Part shown: one piece after another, positions 32,446-43,049 of the stretch
Layout: each line of letters starts with the position of its first letter
Position numbering within the stretch: the first letter of the stretch is position 1
From: Shinisaurus crocodilurus
Taxonomy: Eukaryota > Chordata > Lepidosauria > Squamata > Shinisauridae
DNA length: 64,000 nucleotides
Direction: 5' to 3'
Assembly (NCBI GenBank): GCA_021292165.1
Contig: CM037878.1
Span: forward strand, 285,953,744 to 286,017,743
Notes under the pieces: generated by a model
Told to the model about the DNA's origin: nothing
Seen by the model: only the letters and a program-made list of their open reading frames with translations
Databases searched by the model: none
Program-made: the position numbers and the translations under genes

Positions 32446-32579
32446 ATAGACAGTGTTGGCTCCTGGACAATCTTACTGGTGGGGTGGACAGTAGGTCAGC
32501 AGGGGAGGAGTTAAGGGAGGTCACAGGGGTGGAGTCAACCATACCTAGTCTGTGACATAGTGCTCTCTCTTGCAAACCC

Positions 32580-32750
32580 CAGGACTGCAGCCGTAACTTT
32601 TTCCTCATTCCTCCCTATTCCTTTTTCCTTGTGTGTCATGTCTTTTTGGATTGTAAGCCTGTGGGCAGGAAACCACCTTCTTTTACTGATTATTTGTAAG
32701 CTGCCCCAGGAGCCTTTTTGGCTGAGGAGTGGGATAATAATACTCTAAAC
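32580..32750 (+). mobile_element. L2-like LINE 3'UTR/tail
   Basis: TTTTTCCTTGTGTGTCATGTC, then GGATTGTAAGCCTGTGGGCAG and GCTGAGGAGTGGGATAATAA. The palindrome at 32751 is inserted in its tail. Confidence 0.75.
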
Positions 32751-32885
32751 CAGTGTTCTCTAACCTTGGGTCCCCAGATGTTTTTGGCCTACAACTCCCA
32801 GCATGCCCCAGCCAGCATAGCTGGCTGGGGCATGCTGGGAGTTGTAGGCCAAAAACATCTGGGGACCCAAGGTTGGAGAACACTG
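32751..32885. mobile_element. Family A palindromic hAT MITE
   Basis: 135 bp, loop ATA. Perfect duplications CTCTAAAC (32743-32750, 32886-32893). Confidence 0.97.
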
Positions 32886-33295
32886 CTCTAAACTAAGTAA
32901 ATAAATAAATACATAGTTTTAAATATTTTAAAAAATAAAAAAGATGGGCATCTGTAACCTTCTACATGCCCAGCCGGCTGCTCCCAGACTATTTTTAAAA
33001 AGAGAGAGAAAACAGTGTGAAAGGATGCTACAGCAACCAGCACAGCAGCAACCTTGATGGGCCCCAGTGTGTCCATTTCAGCATGTACTTAAGAACTGAG
33101 AATGATGACATGAAAAGCGTGTTACTTTAGCTTAATCATGCCCCATTCCTCCACCCCTCACTTGGTGGGTGATCTCACTTGGGTCATATATTCGCCTTCT
33201 GTGGTTTAAGGCATCTTTGACAAATTCTATACATGTCTGCTAAGCCCGAGAAGAAAAGAGCCTTCAGAACAGGATGCTCAACCCAACGACAACAC

Positions 33296-33346
33296 TGGGA
33301 GTTGTAGGCCAAAAACATCTGGGGACCCAAGGTTGGAGAACACTGC
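33296..33346. mobile_element. Family A single arm (right half)
   Basis: CTGGGAGTTGTAGGCC to GGAGAACACTG, at the end of composite U. Confidence 0.92.
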
Positions 33347-33419
33347 TCTAAACTAAGTAAATAAATAAATAAATACATAGTTTTAAATATTTTAAAAATA
33401 TTTAAAGTGACAGCACTTT

Positions 33420-34105
33420 CTCACTTCCAGACAACAGCCCTGGCTGGTGGGCAAGTCTTGAGGCCACGTAAAGATCCCTGTCTGATGCAGCCGTCACAGC
33501 ACTCCCCGCTTCCATGGGGATTGGGTTAAGCTACACACGCTTCATGGATCTGAGAAGCGACATAAATAATCACCCCAAGCACATATCATTCAACAAGTGT
33601 GTCTTTCTCTGTTTCTCGCCCTTCTCTTCTTCTCTTCTGCAAACAATTAGTCTGTCCAGACACTTTATGTACACAGTGGAACAGAGAGAAACTGCTCCTG
33701 CTCTCTGTGACTGTCTGTGATCTCCTTGCCCCCTTGCATTGCGCAGGCTCCCGTCATGTGGTATAGTGTAAGTGAGATGGGGTCATTTATTTTGCAAATG
33801 TCTGGTTGGCTTCGGGCTGGATCCCCTTTGCCCCTATAGCCATGAGACAGATGAAGGGTGCGAGGGAGGGAGAACAACCAATCAGTTTTCACTCTCCGGC
33901 TCACAGCCAGAGGGCACTCTTGAGCAATCCACGCTTTTGGCTGGCAAAGGAACAGGCAGCCCTGGCCCCTCCCTGAAAAGCCTTCTCTTCCCCTACGGTC
34001 ATTTGCATAGGGGGAAAAAAACCAGTAGTTCCTGGGGGAATGTTCTGAGCATGTTACTGCATGTGCCAGTGTTCCACCTGGCCAAAGCAGGAAGTAAAGA
34101 AGATT
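33420..34105. other. Unclassified stretch
   Basis: No family or exon recognised. An octamer-like ATTTGCAT lies near 34001. Confidence 0.4.
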
Positions 34106-34109
34106 CCTG

Positions 34110-34178
34110 CATTGAGCAGGGGGTTGGACTCGATGGCCTGGTAGGCCCCTCCCAACTCTACTTTTCTATGATTCTAAG
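34110..34178 (+). mobile_element. CR1 3' end fragment
   Basis: TTGAGCAGGGGGTTGGACTC, GATGGCCTGGTAGGCCCC and the terminal TCTATGATTCTA. Confidence 0.88.
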
Positions 34179-34270
34179 AACAAATAGAGCGTGGCACTGC
34201 TGTTGCCGGCCACTTTGCATTGCGTCCTACGGAGGGAAACCAAGGTCTGGGTCTGGGACACAAGCAATGA

Positions 34271-34345
34271 GAGGCAGGTTAGGCAGGACAGGATAGGTGG
34301 GAGGCAGGTTAGGCAGGACAGGATAGGCAGGTTAGGCAGGACAGC
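34271..34345 (+). repeat. Short GGCAGGTTAGGCAGGACAGGAT tandem repeat
   Basis: Three copies of GCAGGTTAGGCAGGACAG at about 34273, 34311 and 34328. Confidence 0.85.
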
Positions 34346-34389
34346 GCAGATCCTTTGCGCTGTATGACGAGCCTCCACTGCTCCTAGGA

Positions 34390-34496
34390 CGTGTCCTCCA
34401 GATGTGTTGGACTGCAACTCCCGCTGGTCACGCTGGCTGGGAATTATGGGAGTTGCAACCTAACACAAATGGAGGACACCCGGTTGGAGAAGACTG
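34390..34496. mobile_element. Family D palindrome with target duplications
   Basis: CGTGTCCTCCAGATGTGTTG arm and CAACACA..TGGAGGACAC arm. Flanks TCCTAGGA (34382-34389) and TCCTGGGG (34497-34504) match at 6 of 8. Confidence 0.75.
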
Positions 34497-34638
34497 TCCT
34501 GGGGGAACCAGGGGGAGAGATGAGGAAGATGCTGGCACCACTGATCAATGGGACTCCAGAACCGTAAACTGGCCACAGGTTGAATGCAACCATGTCCAGG
34601 GAGCCTCTGTCTCACCAACCTCTACGATACTCCTAGCT

Positions 34639-34774
34639 CAGTGTTTCTCAACCTTGGGTCCCCAGATGTTTTTGGCCTACAACTCCCAGCATGCCCCAGC
34701 CAGCTATGCTGGCTGGGGCATGCTGGGAGTTGTAGGCCAAAGACATCTGGGGACCCCAAGGTTGAGAAACACTG
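34639..34774. mobile_element. Family A palindromic hAT MITE
   Basis: 136 bp, loop TAT. The variant end CAGTGTTTCTCAACC is mirrored by GGTTGAGAAACACTG. The left flank TCCTAGCT has central TA. The right flank CCAACGCT agrees only in part. Confidence 0.93.
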
Positions 34775-34848
34775 CCAACGCTAGGGGTGCTGGAGAGATA
34801 ATGGAGCGGTAGATGGAACACAGTAGCTCCTTCTTACCATTACCTATA

Positions 34849-35105
34849 CAAGTCATGCCTTGGATTGAGAGCATAATTCGTTCCGGAAACGTGCTTGTAA
34901 TCCAAAACACTCTTATATCAAAACGAAATCCCCCCCCCCCAAAAAAAATTTGTACAGAGATTTTTAATTTAAGCCGTACTACAGTACTTGTATTGCAAGA
35001 CGTCGCTTGTATATCAAGTCAATTTTTTAAAAATAAATATTTAAAAATTTGCTTGTCTTGCAAAACGCTCTCAAACCAAGTTACTTGCAATCCAAGGTAT
35101 TACTG
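34849..35105 (+). mobile_element. Mariner-type MITE (family E), copy 3
   Basis: TA at 34847-34848 and 35106-35107. Very like 6946-7200 and the inverted copy at 35919-36171. Confidence 0.9.
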
Positions 35106-35116
35106 TATTATATTTA

Positions 35117-35234
35117 AGGCGCAATCCTATGCATGTTTAGACAAAAAGTCCTACAACTCCCAGCATGCCCCAGCCAGCCATGCTGCAGGACTTGCAGGAC
35201 TTTTTTCCGTCTAAACTTGCATAGGATTGCACCC
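35117..35234. mobile_element. Family B palindrome (Harbinger-like ends), partly deleted
   Basis: TTA duplications (35114-35116, 35235-35237) flank AGGCGCAATCC and GGATTGCACCC. The core CTACAACTCCCAGCATGCC is present on the left only; the right arm lost about 25 bp of core. Confidence 0.8.
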
Positions 35235-35239
35235 TTAGA

Positions 35240-35915
35240 GACACACTTCCCTCTGGTACGCTAGATTTCAGTGGGAAATTGCAGGAGCCAGAAGTGTGCA
35301 TTACTTATAGCTTTGCCCTATCCCACTCCCCAGACATCTCTGGGATTACACGGTGCCTGCAATCCAGGCACACAAAAAGAAGAAGAAATCTTTCGCAAGT
35401 TCACTCTGCAATTTGCCAAGGCAATTTTGTTTTGCTGGAGTGTGCGTGTGTGGGGGGAAAACTCTGAACATGTTCTGAGGCACTTGGGGAGGGAGGGAGG
35501 GGGCAGAACTTTCCAGCACAGAAGTTGGCAAGCTAGGGTTTTTCACGGACATCCGCAGACAGGCGTTTCTCGGGGTGGGTGGGGGTGATTTAGGAACAGG
35601 TCTGTGGGCTGGCTCCAGACTAACTCATCACATTGATTTTGTGCAGAAAAAGCGTCAGTTTCCTGCACCACACACACACACACGCACCTGCACGAGTGTA
35701 AACAAGTATAATCCCAGCTGGGGGCTGGGAAATGCAAAATGTACATAGTTTCTCTGATGGCTCCTGACACCGCAGAGTCTCCCATGGCCGGTGCCACAGC
35801 TGTTTGCATGCAAATGTGGCAAAGAGCCACCCCTCCCCTGCCTGGCCCAGATGAAGTCCATCCTGATTGGCTAAAGACACCTGGGCTACTGAAAGGAGGG
35901 GTGGGGGGGAAGAAT
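35240..35915. other. Unclassified stretch
   Basis: A (CA)n run lies at about 35669-35684. An octamer ATGCAAAT lies at about 35808-35815, with a GATTGGCT CCAAT-type site at about 35864-35871, about 50 bp away. That hints at a regulatory element but proves nothing. Confidence 0.35.
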
Positions 35916-35918
35916 CTA

Positions 35919-36171
35919 CAGTAATACCTTGGATTGCAAGTAACTTGGTTTGAGAGCGTTTTGCAAGACAAGCAAATTTTTAAATATTTAATTTTTTTTG
36001 GACTTGATATACAAGCGACGTCTTGCAACACAAGTACTGTAGCACGGCTTAAAATTAAAAATCTCTGTACAAATTTTTTTTTGGGGGGGGATTTCGTTTT
36101 GATAATAAGAGTGTTTTGGATTACAAGCACGTTTCCGGAACGAATTATGCTCTCAATCTAAGGCATGACTG
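35919..36171 (-). mobile_element. Mariner-type MITE (family E), copy 4
   Basis: TA at 35917-35918 and 36172-36173. CAGTAATACCTTGG start, CCTAAGGCATGACTG-like end. Opposite orientation to copy 3, 813 bp away. Confidence 0.9.
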
Positions 36172-36176
36172 TATAC

Positions 36177-36595
36177 TGTTGCTGTGGCTTTTGGGTTTTG
36201 TTGTTGTCTGCACGCTTTCGCGGCAGTAGGGCTTTTGGCCGAGGCAGGCTCTAAAGAAGAGCCTCCAGGTAAAAGGAGTAAGGGCCTGGGTATTTATATA
36301 GTAAAGGAACTAGCTTTTGTTATTTTGTAGCTCTACTGTGTATGTACCAAAGTGTCTCCCCACCTTCCTTATTCCCCACCTTTTATTGTAATCTGTTTAC
36401 CTTAAATAAACTTTCCTGGTTTCACCCCACACGGTGTGTGTGTGTGTTTCCTCTGTGGTTCAGTGCTAAATCCAGTGTATAGACGAAGGGCAAGGCCCTG
36501 AGAGAATCAGGTCAAGACGGCAGAGCGAAGGCTGGCAGTTCTGCACCTTTGATCTCGGGTCTTGAGAAAAGGACCGGTTGGCAGTCCTTCACAGA
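36177..36595 (+). mobile_element. Possible LTR remnant
   Basis: GGGTATTTATATAG (TATA-like, about 36288), then AATAAACTTTCCTGG (about 36404) and a GT-rich segment resemble a U3-R-U5 order. No inverted termini or target duplication were established. Confidence 0.3.
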
Positions 36596-36599
36596 TTTC

Positions 36600-37240
36600 A
36601 ATGGAAACTAAGTGCCACTAAGTGAATCAGGATCCAACCCCTCTGTGACTTGATGACGGGAAGTATCTGTGCATCCCTTCCCCCACGTAGGTGGATTTTT
36701 CTCCCCCTTGTGCAATCAATGTCGCCGAGCCGCAGCTGCAAATATCTCTGTTCCAATCTACTGGTCCGGGGCTGTTGAAACCACACGGCTCTGTTACCTC
36801 CTCCAAGTCAAACACATGTCAACAAAGGCAGGGACGTACTGGAGGGATTTGCTCTCTGTTGCGTGTCGTTCCCCCCCCCTCCCGCGCCGCCGCCGCCCTT
36901 AAAACACAGGACAATGAAAAAGAGGTGAGTCACTGCATTTGTCCACCTGTTCATGGGAAACCTTTTTCAAAAATAAATAAGTACACACAGAGTTCAGGGT
37001 AGATCCAGATCAATTAAAAAACAACTCCACTGAACAAACCCAGATCACCCTGTTTCCAAACAAACCAAAGCTCGCACACAGACAAGGGATTCCCTTGGTT
37101 CTCAGAAGCCGATAGCCAAGGCTTCCCAGTGGCTCTTGGACCACTCCCAGGCTCTGGAACGACACTGCCGAGGGAGGTTGGCTTTAGCCCCCTTTCTGTT
37201 GCCCTTCTGCTGGCAGGCAAAGACATTTTCATTCAGGCAG
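36600..37240. other. Unclassified stretch
   Basis: CGCCGCCGCC at 36884-36895. No gene recognised. Confidence 0.4.
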
Positions 37241-37245
37241 GCCAT

Positions 37246-37464
37246 CCTTGATTATATTTATAGCCCACCATTTTTTCCTGCAAGGAACCCAAGGCGGCTT
37301 ACATAATCCTCCTCCTCTCCATTTCATCCTCACAACAACCCTGTGAGGTAGGACAGGCTGGCCCAAAGTCACCCAGTGAGCTTCATGGCCGAGGGGGGGG
37401 GGCTAGAAGAACCCAGACCTCCCAAGTCCCAGTCCGACACTCTCACCACTACGCCACACTGGCC
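37246..37464 (-). mobile_element. MIR-type CORE SINE copy
   Basis: TATATTTATAGCCCACC tail, CAAGGAACCCAAGGCGGC, CTCACAACAACCCTGTGAG and the head CACTACGCCACACTGG. Confidence 0.9.
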
Positions 37465-37539
37465 TTTTGGCACAGAAGCTGGTGTTTCAGGAGGACTTTT
37501 TTTTAATGGGTTGGGCGCAGTTTATTTCTTTTATAGTGA

Positions 37540-37625
37540 TTTTGTTCTTAATCTGGATTTTACGGTCGAGTGCCTTTTGGGACGGGGACGGGACAGAAAG
37601 GCAGGATAGAAAATAAGTAAATATT
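37540..37625 (+). mobile_element. L2-like 3' tail (weak)
   Basis: AAAGGCAGGATAGAAAATAAG with a TAAAT tail resembles L2 3' ends. Confidence 0.4.
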
Positions 37626-37831
37626 GTAAAAAAGCAGCGATGGGAGAACTCGGGATTCATGAGCTCCGTCAAGAAAAAGCTCACCTCAGAAAACGCTCAA
37701 AGAGTTCTTTCCCTTGCCTCGTAATGTCGGCACAACCTCTCCCGTTTGGCTTCTGCTTCTGCTTTTAATCAAAAGGCACCTCCGTTTTTTCACGACGTTG
37801 TTGCTGTTTTTAATTGCCCTTCAAAACGCCA

Positions 37832-37849
37832 TATATATATATATATATC
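37832..37849. repeat. (TA)n microsatellite
   Basis: About nine TA dinucleotides. Confidence 0.9.
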
Positions 37850-37918
37850 CAAGCCCTGGACGAAAATACTAATTGCAACCCATCATGAACTTCAGCATCG
37901 TCTCTGGATGTAAGGGAA

Positions 37919-38365
37919 CAGGGCCGGCGTCAAGGGTAGGCACGGTCGGGCACCTGCCAAGGGCCCGCCGCACCCCAGTGGGGGCCCACTGAGAAGAGCT
38001 CCCCCTTTTCACCACGGCAGCCTCCTCGTTCCCCGGCCTCTCGCTCGGGTCCAGACAACGGCGGTGGTGAGGAGGTGGAGCGGGAGATGCCACGGCCCGC
38101 TTGCCCCCCTGGCTCTCTGCCTGGCAAGCAAGCGAGTGGGAGGAATGATGGGAAGGAGGAGGAGGAGGAGGAGGAGGAGGAAGAGCAGCTGGTGGCAATG
38201 CGTAGACCAGTGTTCTCCAACCTTGGGTCCCCAGATGTTTTTGGCCTACAACTCCCAGCATGCCCCAGCCAGCTACGCTGGCTGGGGCATGCTGGGAGTT
38301 GTAGGCCAAAAACATCTGGGGACCCAAGGTTGGAGAACACTGCTGTAGACCCACTGAGGGAGGGG
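37919..38365 (+). mobile_element. Family F hAT-like repeat, split by family A
   Basis: CAGGGCCGGCGTCAAGGGTA, then GGGCCCACTGAGAAGAGC, CTCGGGTCCAGACAACGGCG, a (GGA)n run (38156-38182) and CCCACTGAGGGAGG after the palindrome. Homologous to 56909-57287 and to the reverse copy at 25.2 kb. Confidence 0.8.
38208..38342. mobile_element. Family A palindromic hAT MITE
   Basis: 135 bp, loop TAC. Flanks GCGTAGAC and CTGTAGAC (6 of 8). Confidence 0.96.
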
Positions 38366-38690
38366 GGAGGCGTACAGGTTGCCGTGCTGGCTTATCCCAG
38401 GGCTTAATTTGGATCCGAACTCTGTTTCACATATTGATTTGAGCCTTGAAAGGACACACTAACTATCCACTATATACCACCCTGGCTCTCTGTGCATGCT
38501 CAGAAGCACTCATTTAAAAAAAAAAGAAAGAAAAAAAAAAAGCACTCGTCGTGCTCCAAACCTGAACCCAGGATTTGAGACGGAGAGTCTCTCTGTCAAC
38601 AAAGTGGGAAGGACTCTCCTCCAGAAACAGACATGAAAAATACACCCTGCAGTGGCAAGTACCGTTTCCCAAAGTACAAATGAGAAACGA
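38366..38690. other. Unclassified with poly-A
   Basis: A-rich run at 38514-38542. Nothing else recognised. Confidence 0.4.
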
Positions 38691-38696
38691 CCCACG

Positions 38697-39005
38697 AACT
38701 GGGTTCAGGCAACGCGATAACCCACACTCGAGGGTCGAGCGCGGGCTGTCGCTAAAATGTGGGTTGCTGTTGAAACGTGGGTTGTGTCGGGTTGCCTGAA
38801 CCCAGCCAAGGGAACAAGCCGCTGTGAACAACCAACCCACGGTTCACAACCAAACCGCAAACCAGGGATTCTCTTCATGGGTTGTCCGTGGTTAAGGCAG
38901 CTGGGTGTTCAGACAACACGATAACCCGCAGTTCAACGAGAACCCGCACTCAACCCTTTGCGTGTGGGTTATATCGTGTTATCCGTATCGACTGGGGTTC
39001 AGACA
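38697..39005. repeat. AACCC-type foldback repeat
   Basis: CTGGGTTCAGGCAACGCGATAA at the left and GTTGCCTGAACCCAGC near 38790 form one inverted pair. TTCAGACAACACGATAACC (38910) and GGTTATATCGTGTT form a second. Confidence 0.65.
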
Positions 39006-39202
39006 AGCACCACACGATCAAGACCCAGAGGCACAGAGGTCAACAGAGGCTCCGGGCCTACGTTAGGGCAGCTGCAAACAAACACACTGGAAAGTCGTTT
39101 GCAGAAAAGGGAGGCACGAAGGACTCGGGAGAGCTGCGATTAGGATGTCTCCTGCACTGTGTGTAGACTTGCATGAAAATAATGTTTAACACAATGGCTC
39201 AT

Positions 39203-39337
39203 CAGTGTTCTCCAACCTTGGGTCCCCAGGTGTTTTTGGCCTACAACTCCCAGCATGCCCCAGCCAGCGTAGCTGGCTGGGGCATGCTGGGAGTTGTAGG
39301 CCAAAAACATCTGGGGACCCAAGGTTGGAGAACACTG
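39203..39337. mobile_element. Family A palindromic hAT MITE
   Basis: 135 bp, loop GTA. One arm has CAGGTG, the other CATCTG, so this copy is an exception to mirrored changes. The right flank is GGCTAAAT. Confidence 0.95.
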
Positions 39338-39370
39338 GGCTAAATGAGATCTGTGAAACGGCATAAGGCA

Positions 39371-39483
39371 GCCGCCCCCAACTGTGTTGGACTACAACAC
39401 CTATCATCCCCCAGCCAAGCTGGTTGGGTATGATGGGCGCCATAGTCCAACGTATCTGAAGGCCGCCGGGTTGGGGGAGGATG
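39371..39483. mobile_element. Family D palindrome
   Basis: GCCCCCAACTGTGTTGGACTA, CATCCCCCAGCC, a complementary arm and the end GGGTTGGGGGAGG. Confidence 0.75.
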
Positions 39484-39589
39484 GTGTGTAAGGTCTGTGG
39501 TACAGTTCCCCACCCCGCCCTGATGGGAAGCTTGCTTCTGAGCATGAGGAGAATTTAAAAGTGAGCATTTGCTCTGCAAAGTCAGTGTT

Positions 39590-40235
39590 CCATTCTTATT
39601 CTTCTTACTAAATTTATATCCTGCCTTTCCACCAAAAAAAAAAAAAAATGGTGCTCAAGACAGCTAACTATAAAATACAGATTGAAGATGAACTTAAAAC
39701 ATAACATAAAATCAAAAATAAAATAAAAAACACACGATAAAAGAAATAAACAGCAACCGATCCATTAAAAAGGCCTTCTTCAAAAGGCCTGCTTATAGGC
39801 CAAAGGCCCGCCTGAGTGAAAATGTCTTTGCCTGCTGGCGGAAGGGGAGCAGAAGGGGTCCAACCGAGCCTCCCTCAGCGGGGAGTTCCAGAACCTGGGA
39901 GCGGCCACCAAGAAGGCCCCGCCTTGCGTCCCCACCAAGCGTGCCCCCCCCCCGATGGACCAAGAGAACAGGACAAAGAGAAGAGCCTACCCGAAAAATC
40001 TTAAAACCCGGGCAGGCTCATATGGGAGAAGGCGGTCTTTCAGGTAGCCTGGTCCCAAGCTGTATAGGTCATCACCACCAGCACTTTGAATTGTGGCCAG
40101 AAACAGTGATGCTTCTGTAAATCCCTTCCATGGGTTAGCGTTAAGTCCCTTCCACAAACCTAAATAGCTCCGGATCCAAGTGCCCAGAACCTTCCACATG
40201 CAAGGACGGGCAAGAACAGTGTCCTCTCACAAGAT
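39590..40235 (-). mobile_element. L2-like LINE 3' part
   Basis: The AAATTTATATCCTGCC tail is at the left. The coding remnant includes GGCCACCAAGAAGGCCCCGC and AGGTAGCCTGGTCCCAAGCT. Frames are broken. Confidence 0.7.
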
Positions 40236-40239
40236 GGAA

Positions 40240-40495
40240 GGTTGCCAGAGTCTTAAATATTAATCGCTTGCCATAATAATAAAACACGGTACGTGACCTG
40301 TTGTGTCATAGTTGCAAGACTTCAAGTCAGATATCCCCCCCGCTGCCGCCTGCCGCCATGTAGTTCAATCTCTTTCACGGGAAAGTAGGCTTTAGCTTAA
40401 CCCATTTGATAGCGGAGTCTTCTACTCAATTCCTAAGTGTACACTCTAAAATGAAGTCCGGATACAATGCAGACACCTTTTAAAAAACACCAAAC
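40240..40495. other. Unclassified stretch
   Basis: Nothing recognised. Confidence 0.4.
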
Positions 40496-40497
40496 TT

Positions 40498-41430
40498 AAG
40501 AACATCAGAGGAGCCCTGCTGGATCAGACCCAGGGTCCATCTAGTCCCGCATTCTGTTCACACAGTGGCCAACCGGCTGCCCACAGGATCCCACAAGCAG
40601 GACACGAGTCCAGCAGCACCCTCCCACCCATGTTCCCCAGCAACTGGACTACCCAGGCATACTGCCTCTGATACTGGAGGGAGCATGTAGCCAAGTAGGA
40701 CTAGTAGCCACATGGATAGCCTTCTCCTCCATGAATTTGTCCGATCCCCTTTTAAAGCCCTCCTGTGGAAGTGAGTTCCATAGTTTAACTATGTGCTGTG
40801 TGAAGAAGGACTTCCTTTGATCTGTCCTAAATCTCCCACCAATCAGCTTCATGGGATGACTCCACTGGGTTCTTGTATTATGAGAAAGGAAGAGTCCCCC
40901 TATCCACTTTCTCCAAACCATGCATAATTCTGTACACATCTGTCATCATGTCTCCCCTTACTCTCCTTTTTTCCTAAGCTAAACAAGCCCAGCTGCTGTA
41001 ACCTTTCCTCATACGGCAACTGCTCCAGCCCCTTGATCATTTTAGTTGCCCTTTTCTGCCCTTTCCCCAACTCGACAATATCCTTTTATAGGTGCGGTGA
41101 CCAGAACTTTACACAGTATTTTAATTTGGTCGCTCTATAGGTTTGTATAAGGGCAGTAGGATCTCTTGGCAGCTTTATTTTCAATTCCTTTCCTAATTAT
41201 GCCTAACATGGAGCTTGCCTTTTTCATAGCAGCTGCACACTGGGTCAACATTATCATCGAGCTGTCCACCACAACCCCAAGATCTCTTTCTTGGTCAGTC
41301 ACCGCTAGCTCAGAGCCCATCAGATTATACATGAAGTTGGGATTTTTCACCCGGACATGCATTAATGGTACTGTACACTTGCTTACACTGAAAACTTGAT
41401 AAACTTGATTTATAAAGAGAAACATTTAAT
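40498..41430 (-). mobile_element. CR1-like LINE (second subfamily), 3' 0.9 kb
   Basis: In element sense, from 41430 downward: KNPNFMYNLMGSELAVTDQE, then RDLGVVVDSSM and KKASSMLGIIRKGIENKAAK. After frame shifts come ARTQWSHPMKLIGG and FFTQHIVKLWNSLPQE. The 3'UTR ends at 40498. Broken by several shifts. It is the same subfamily as 21.5 and 28.5 kb. Confidence 0.9.
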
Positions 41431-41434
41431 GTAA

Positions 41435-42280
41435 CTAACTGGAATTTAAAGTGTAACAGATAAAAATGTGTTGCTTTCTATCCACCCTACAATAAACCTA
41501 GGAGCTTTTCTACGCAAGGCATCTATTGTGCGCTTCTGACTTTAGTCACCGTGGTTTATGGGCTCTTTAAACAATGTTGTGATCCTGAGTTTTGCTTCTG
41601 TTTTTTCATCACACATTCCTGGGGGGGGGGGGGTGTTTTGGAACGGGGAAAATAGGGTATTATATTAGAACAGGGGAAATGGCGCTGCTTGTCCTTGTGT
41701 ATTTGAGCTATTCTGCTATAGCACAGCGCCACCTAGAGATTATGTAATGGAAAAAGCAGGAAAGGAAGAGCCCTAGCTCGGATCGCAGTGCGGCAACGAA
41801 ACCAAAGGTAGATACAGCGATCGACAGCCTCACGTAGAAAAGCCCGTAGACTGAAAGATACTTGCACCAATAGCCTATGGGTCTAATTCATCAGGAAGCC
41901 TCGCTGACTTTAAAAAAAGTTCACTGAAGTGTACTCTACCTTTTAGAAACACAGCCGCCCCAATGATCCCAGATTGGCTGAGGCAGAACAAGTCACAAAG
42001 TGATTGATTTCTATTTTACATCATATTTCTTAAAAGCTGAACACACCACCTTTGGCCAAAGGTCAGAGTACATAATTTTAAATAAATGAGCCAAGATCAA
42101 TACATTACTGAACTATCTAGATAAGTAAACATGCTGTGGATGGCCCACCTTCACCAAACAACTCGCTCATTTGGCAAGGCTGAAGCTATGCCTATAAACA
42201 GAAATGTAACAGGAAAACCTGTTTCCCAGCATATCAGTGCAGAGATAATGGAGAGCGTTTCACTTATTGATTACTACCAG
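41435..42280. other. Unclassified stretch
   Basis: A poly-G run at 41620-41632. No family recognised. Confidence 0.4.
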
Positions 42281-42284
42281 TTAG

Positions 42285-42325
42285 GCCAGCTGGGGATGAT
42301 GGGAGTTGTGGTCCAACATACCTTC
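42285..42325. mobile_element. Family D half palindrome
   Basis: CCAGCTGGGGATGATGGGAG, then TTGTGGTCCAACATACC: right arm only, adjoining family B. Confidence 0.55.
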
Positions 42326-42349
42326 CCTATGTTGGGGAAGCTTGAGTTA

Positions 42350-42491
42350 AGGCACAATCCTATAGCATGTTTAGGCGGGGGGGGGGGGGAAGGCCTACAG
42401 CTCCCAGCATGCCTCAGCCAGCTCTGTTGACTGGGGCATGCTGGGAGTTGCAGGCCTTTTCTTCTGTCTAAACATGCATGGGATTGCGCCC
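42350..42491. mobile_element. Family B palindrome (Harbinger-like ends)
   Basis: TTA on both sides (42347-42349, 42492-42494). Ends AGGCACAATCCTATAGCATG and CATGCATGGGATTGCGCCC. The core is CTACAGCTCCCAGCATGCC and its complement. The left arm carries a poly-G run. Confidence 0.85.
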
Positions 42492-42569
42492 TTAGCCTGT
42501 TATTATCGGTGAGACAGAGCTTTTAATTCATAAAACAGGGGTCAACTTTAAAAAGTCTCCAGCCTAGAC

Positions 42570-42855
42570 CACAATTGTCAGGGACAGAACCGGCAGTCCA
42601 AGGATGTGGATCTTAAAACACCAGTGCATTTGGGGGGGGGGGCGCATCACGGGTCCCGCCGCAGTGAGCCCGTTCGGATGTCGCACACACGGGACAGGGG
42701 AGGAGTTTGGAGGCTTGGACGTACATTCGTGACAAGCTGCAGTCTGCCGTGTCATCTGAACCTGACAAACCATGGTTCAACCTAAACTACGGTTTGTTTG
42801 AAACAAGCCAACTTCACAACCCACGGTGTGGCAAAGCCGTTAAGTGTGTAAGCAG
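42570..42855. repeat. Diverged foldback repeat with CAACCCACGG units
   Basis: GTCATCTGAACCTGACAAACC, GGTTCAACCTAAACTACGG and CACAACCCACGG recall the AACCC repeats. Boundaries not found. Confidence 0.4.
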
Positions 42856-42860
42856 TAGAG

Positions 42861-42995
42861 CAATGGTCTCCAACCTTGGGTCCCCAGGTGTTTTTGGCCT
42901 ACAACTCCCAGCATGCCCCAGCCAGCTATGCTGGCTGGGGCATGCTGGGAGTTGTAGGCCAAAAACACCTGGGGACCCAAGGTTGGAGAACACTG
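42861..42995. mobile_element. Family A palindromic hAT MITE
   Basis: 135 bp, loop TAT. Perfect duplications CAGTAGAG (42853-42860, 42996-43003). CAGGTGTTTTT and AAAAACACCTG are mirrored. The left terminus is decayed to CAATGG. Confidence 0.97.
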
Positions 42996-43049
42996 CAGTA
43001 GAGGGACCTAGAGGGAGCATGGTTTCTACGCCTTTTAACAGCAGCCCAT

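Larger units (their letters stand above)
32751..33346 (+). mobile_element. Composite element U, copy 2
   Basis: Full palindrome (32751-32885), CTCTAAACTAAGTAAATAAA, body, then a single arm (33296-33346) followed again by CTCTAAACTAAGTAAATAAA and about 50 bp that repeats the start of the body. It is the inverted partner of 24066-24664. CTCTAAAC therefore occurs three times (32743, 32886, 33347). Confidence 0.85.

Noticed and set aside
35800..35875. Octamer plus CCAAT enhancer
   Set aside because: Single short sites occur by chance in 64 kb; no conservation data available.
36177..36595. Second solo LTR
   Set aside because: TATA and polyadenylation-like signals only; no paired termini or target duplication, so kept as a low-confidence remnant.
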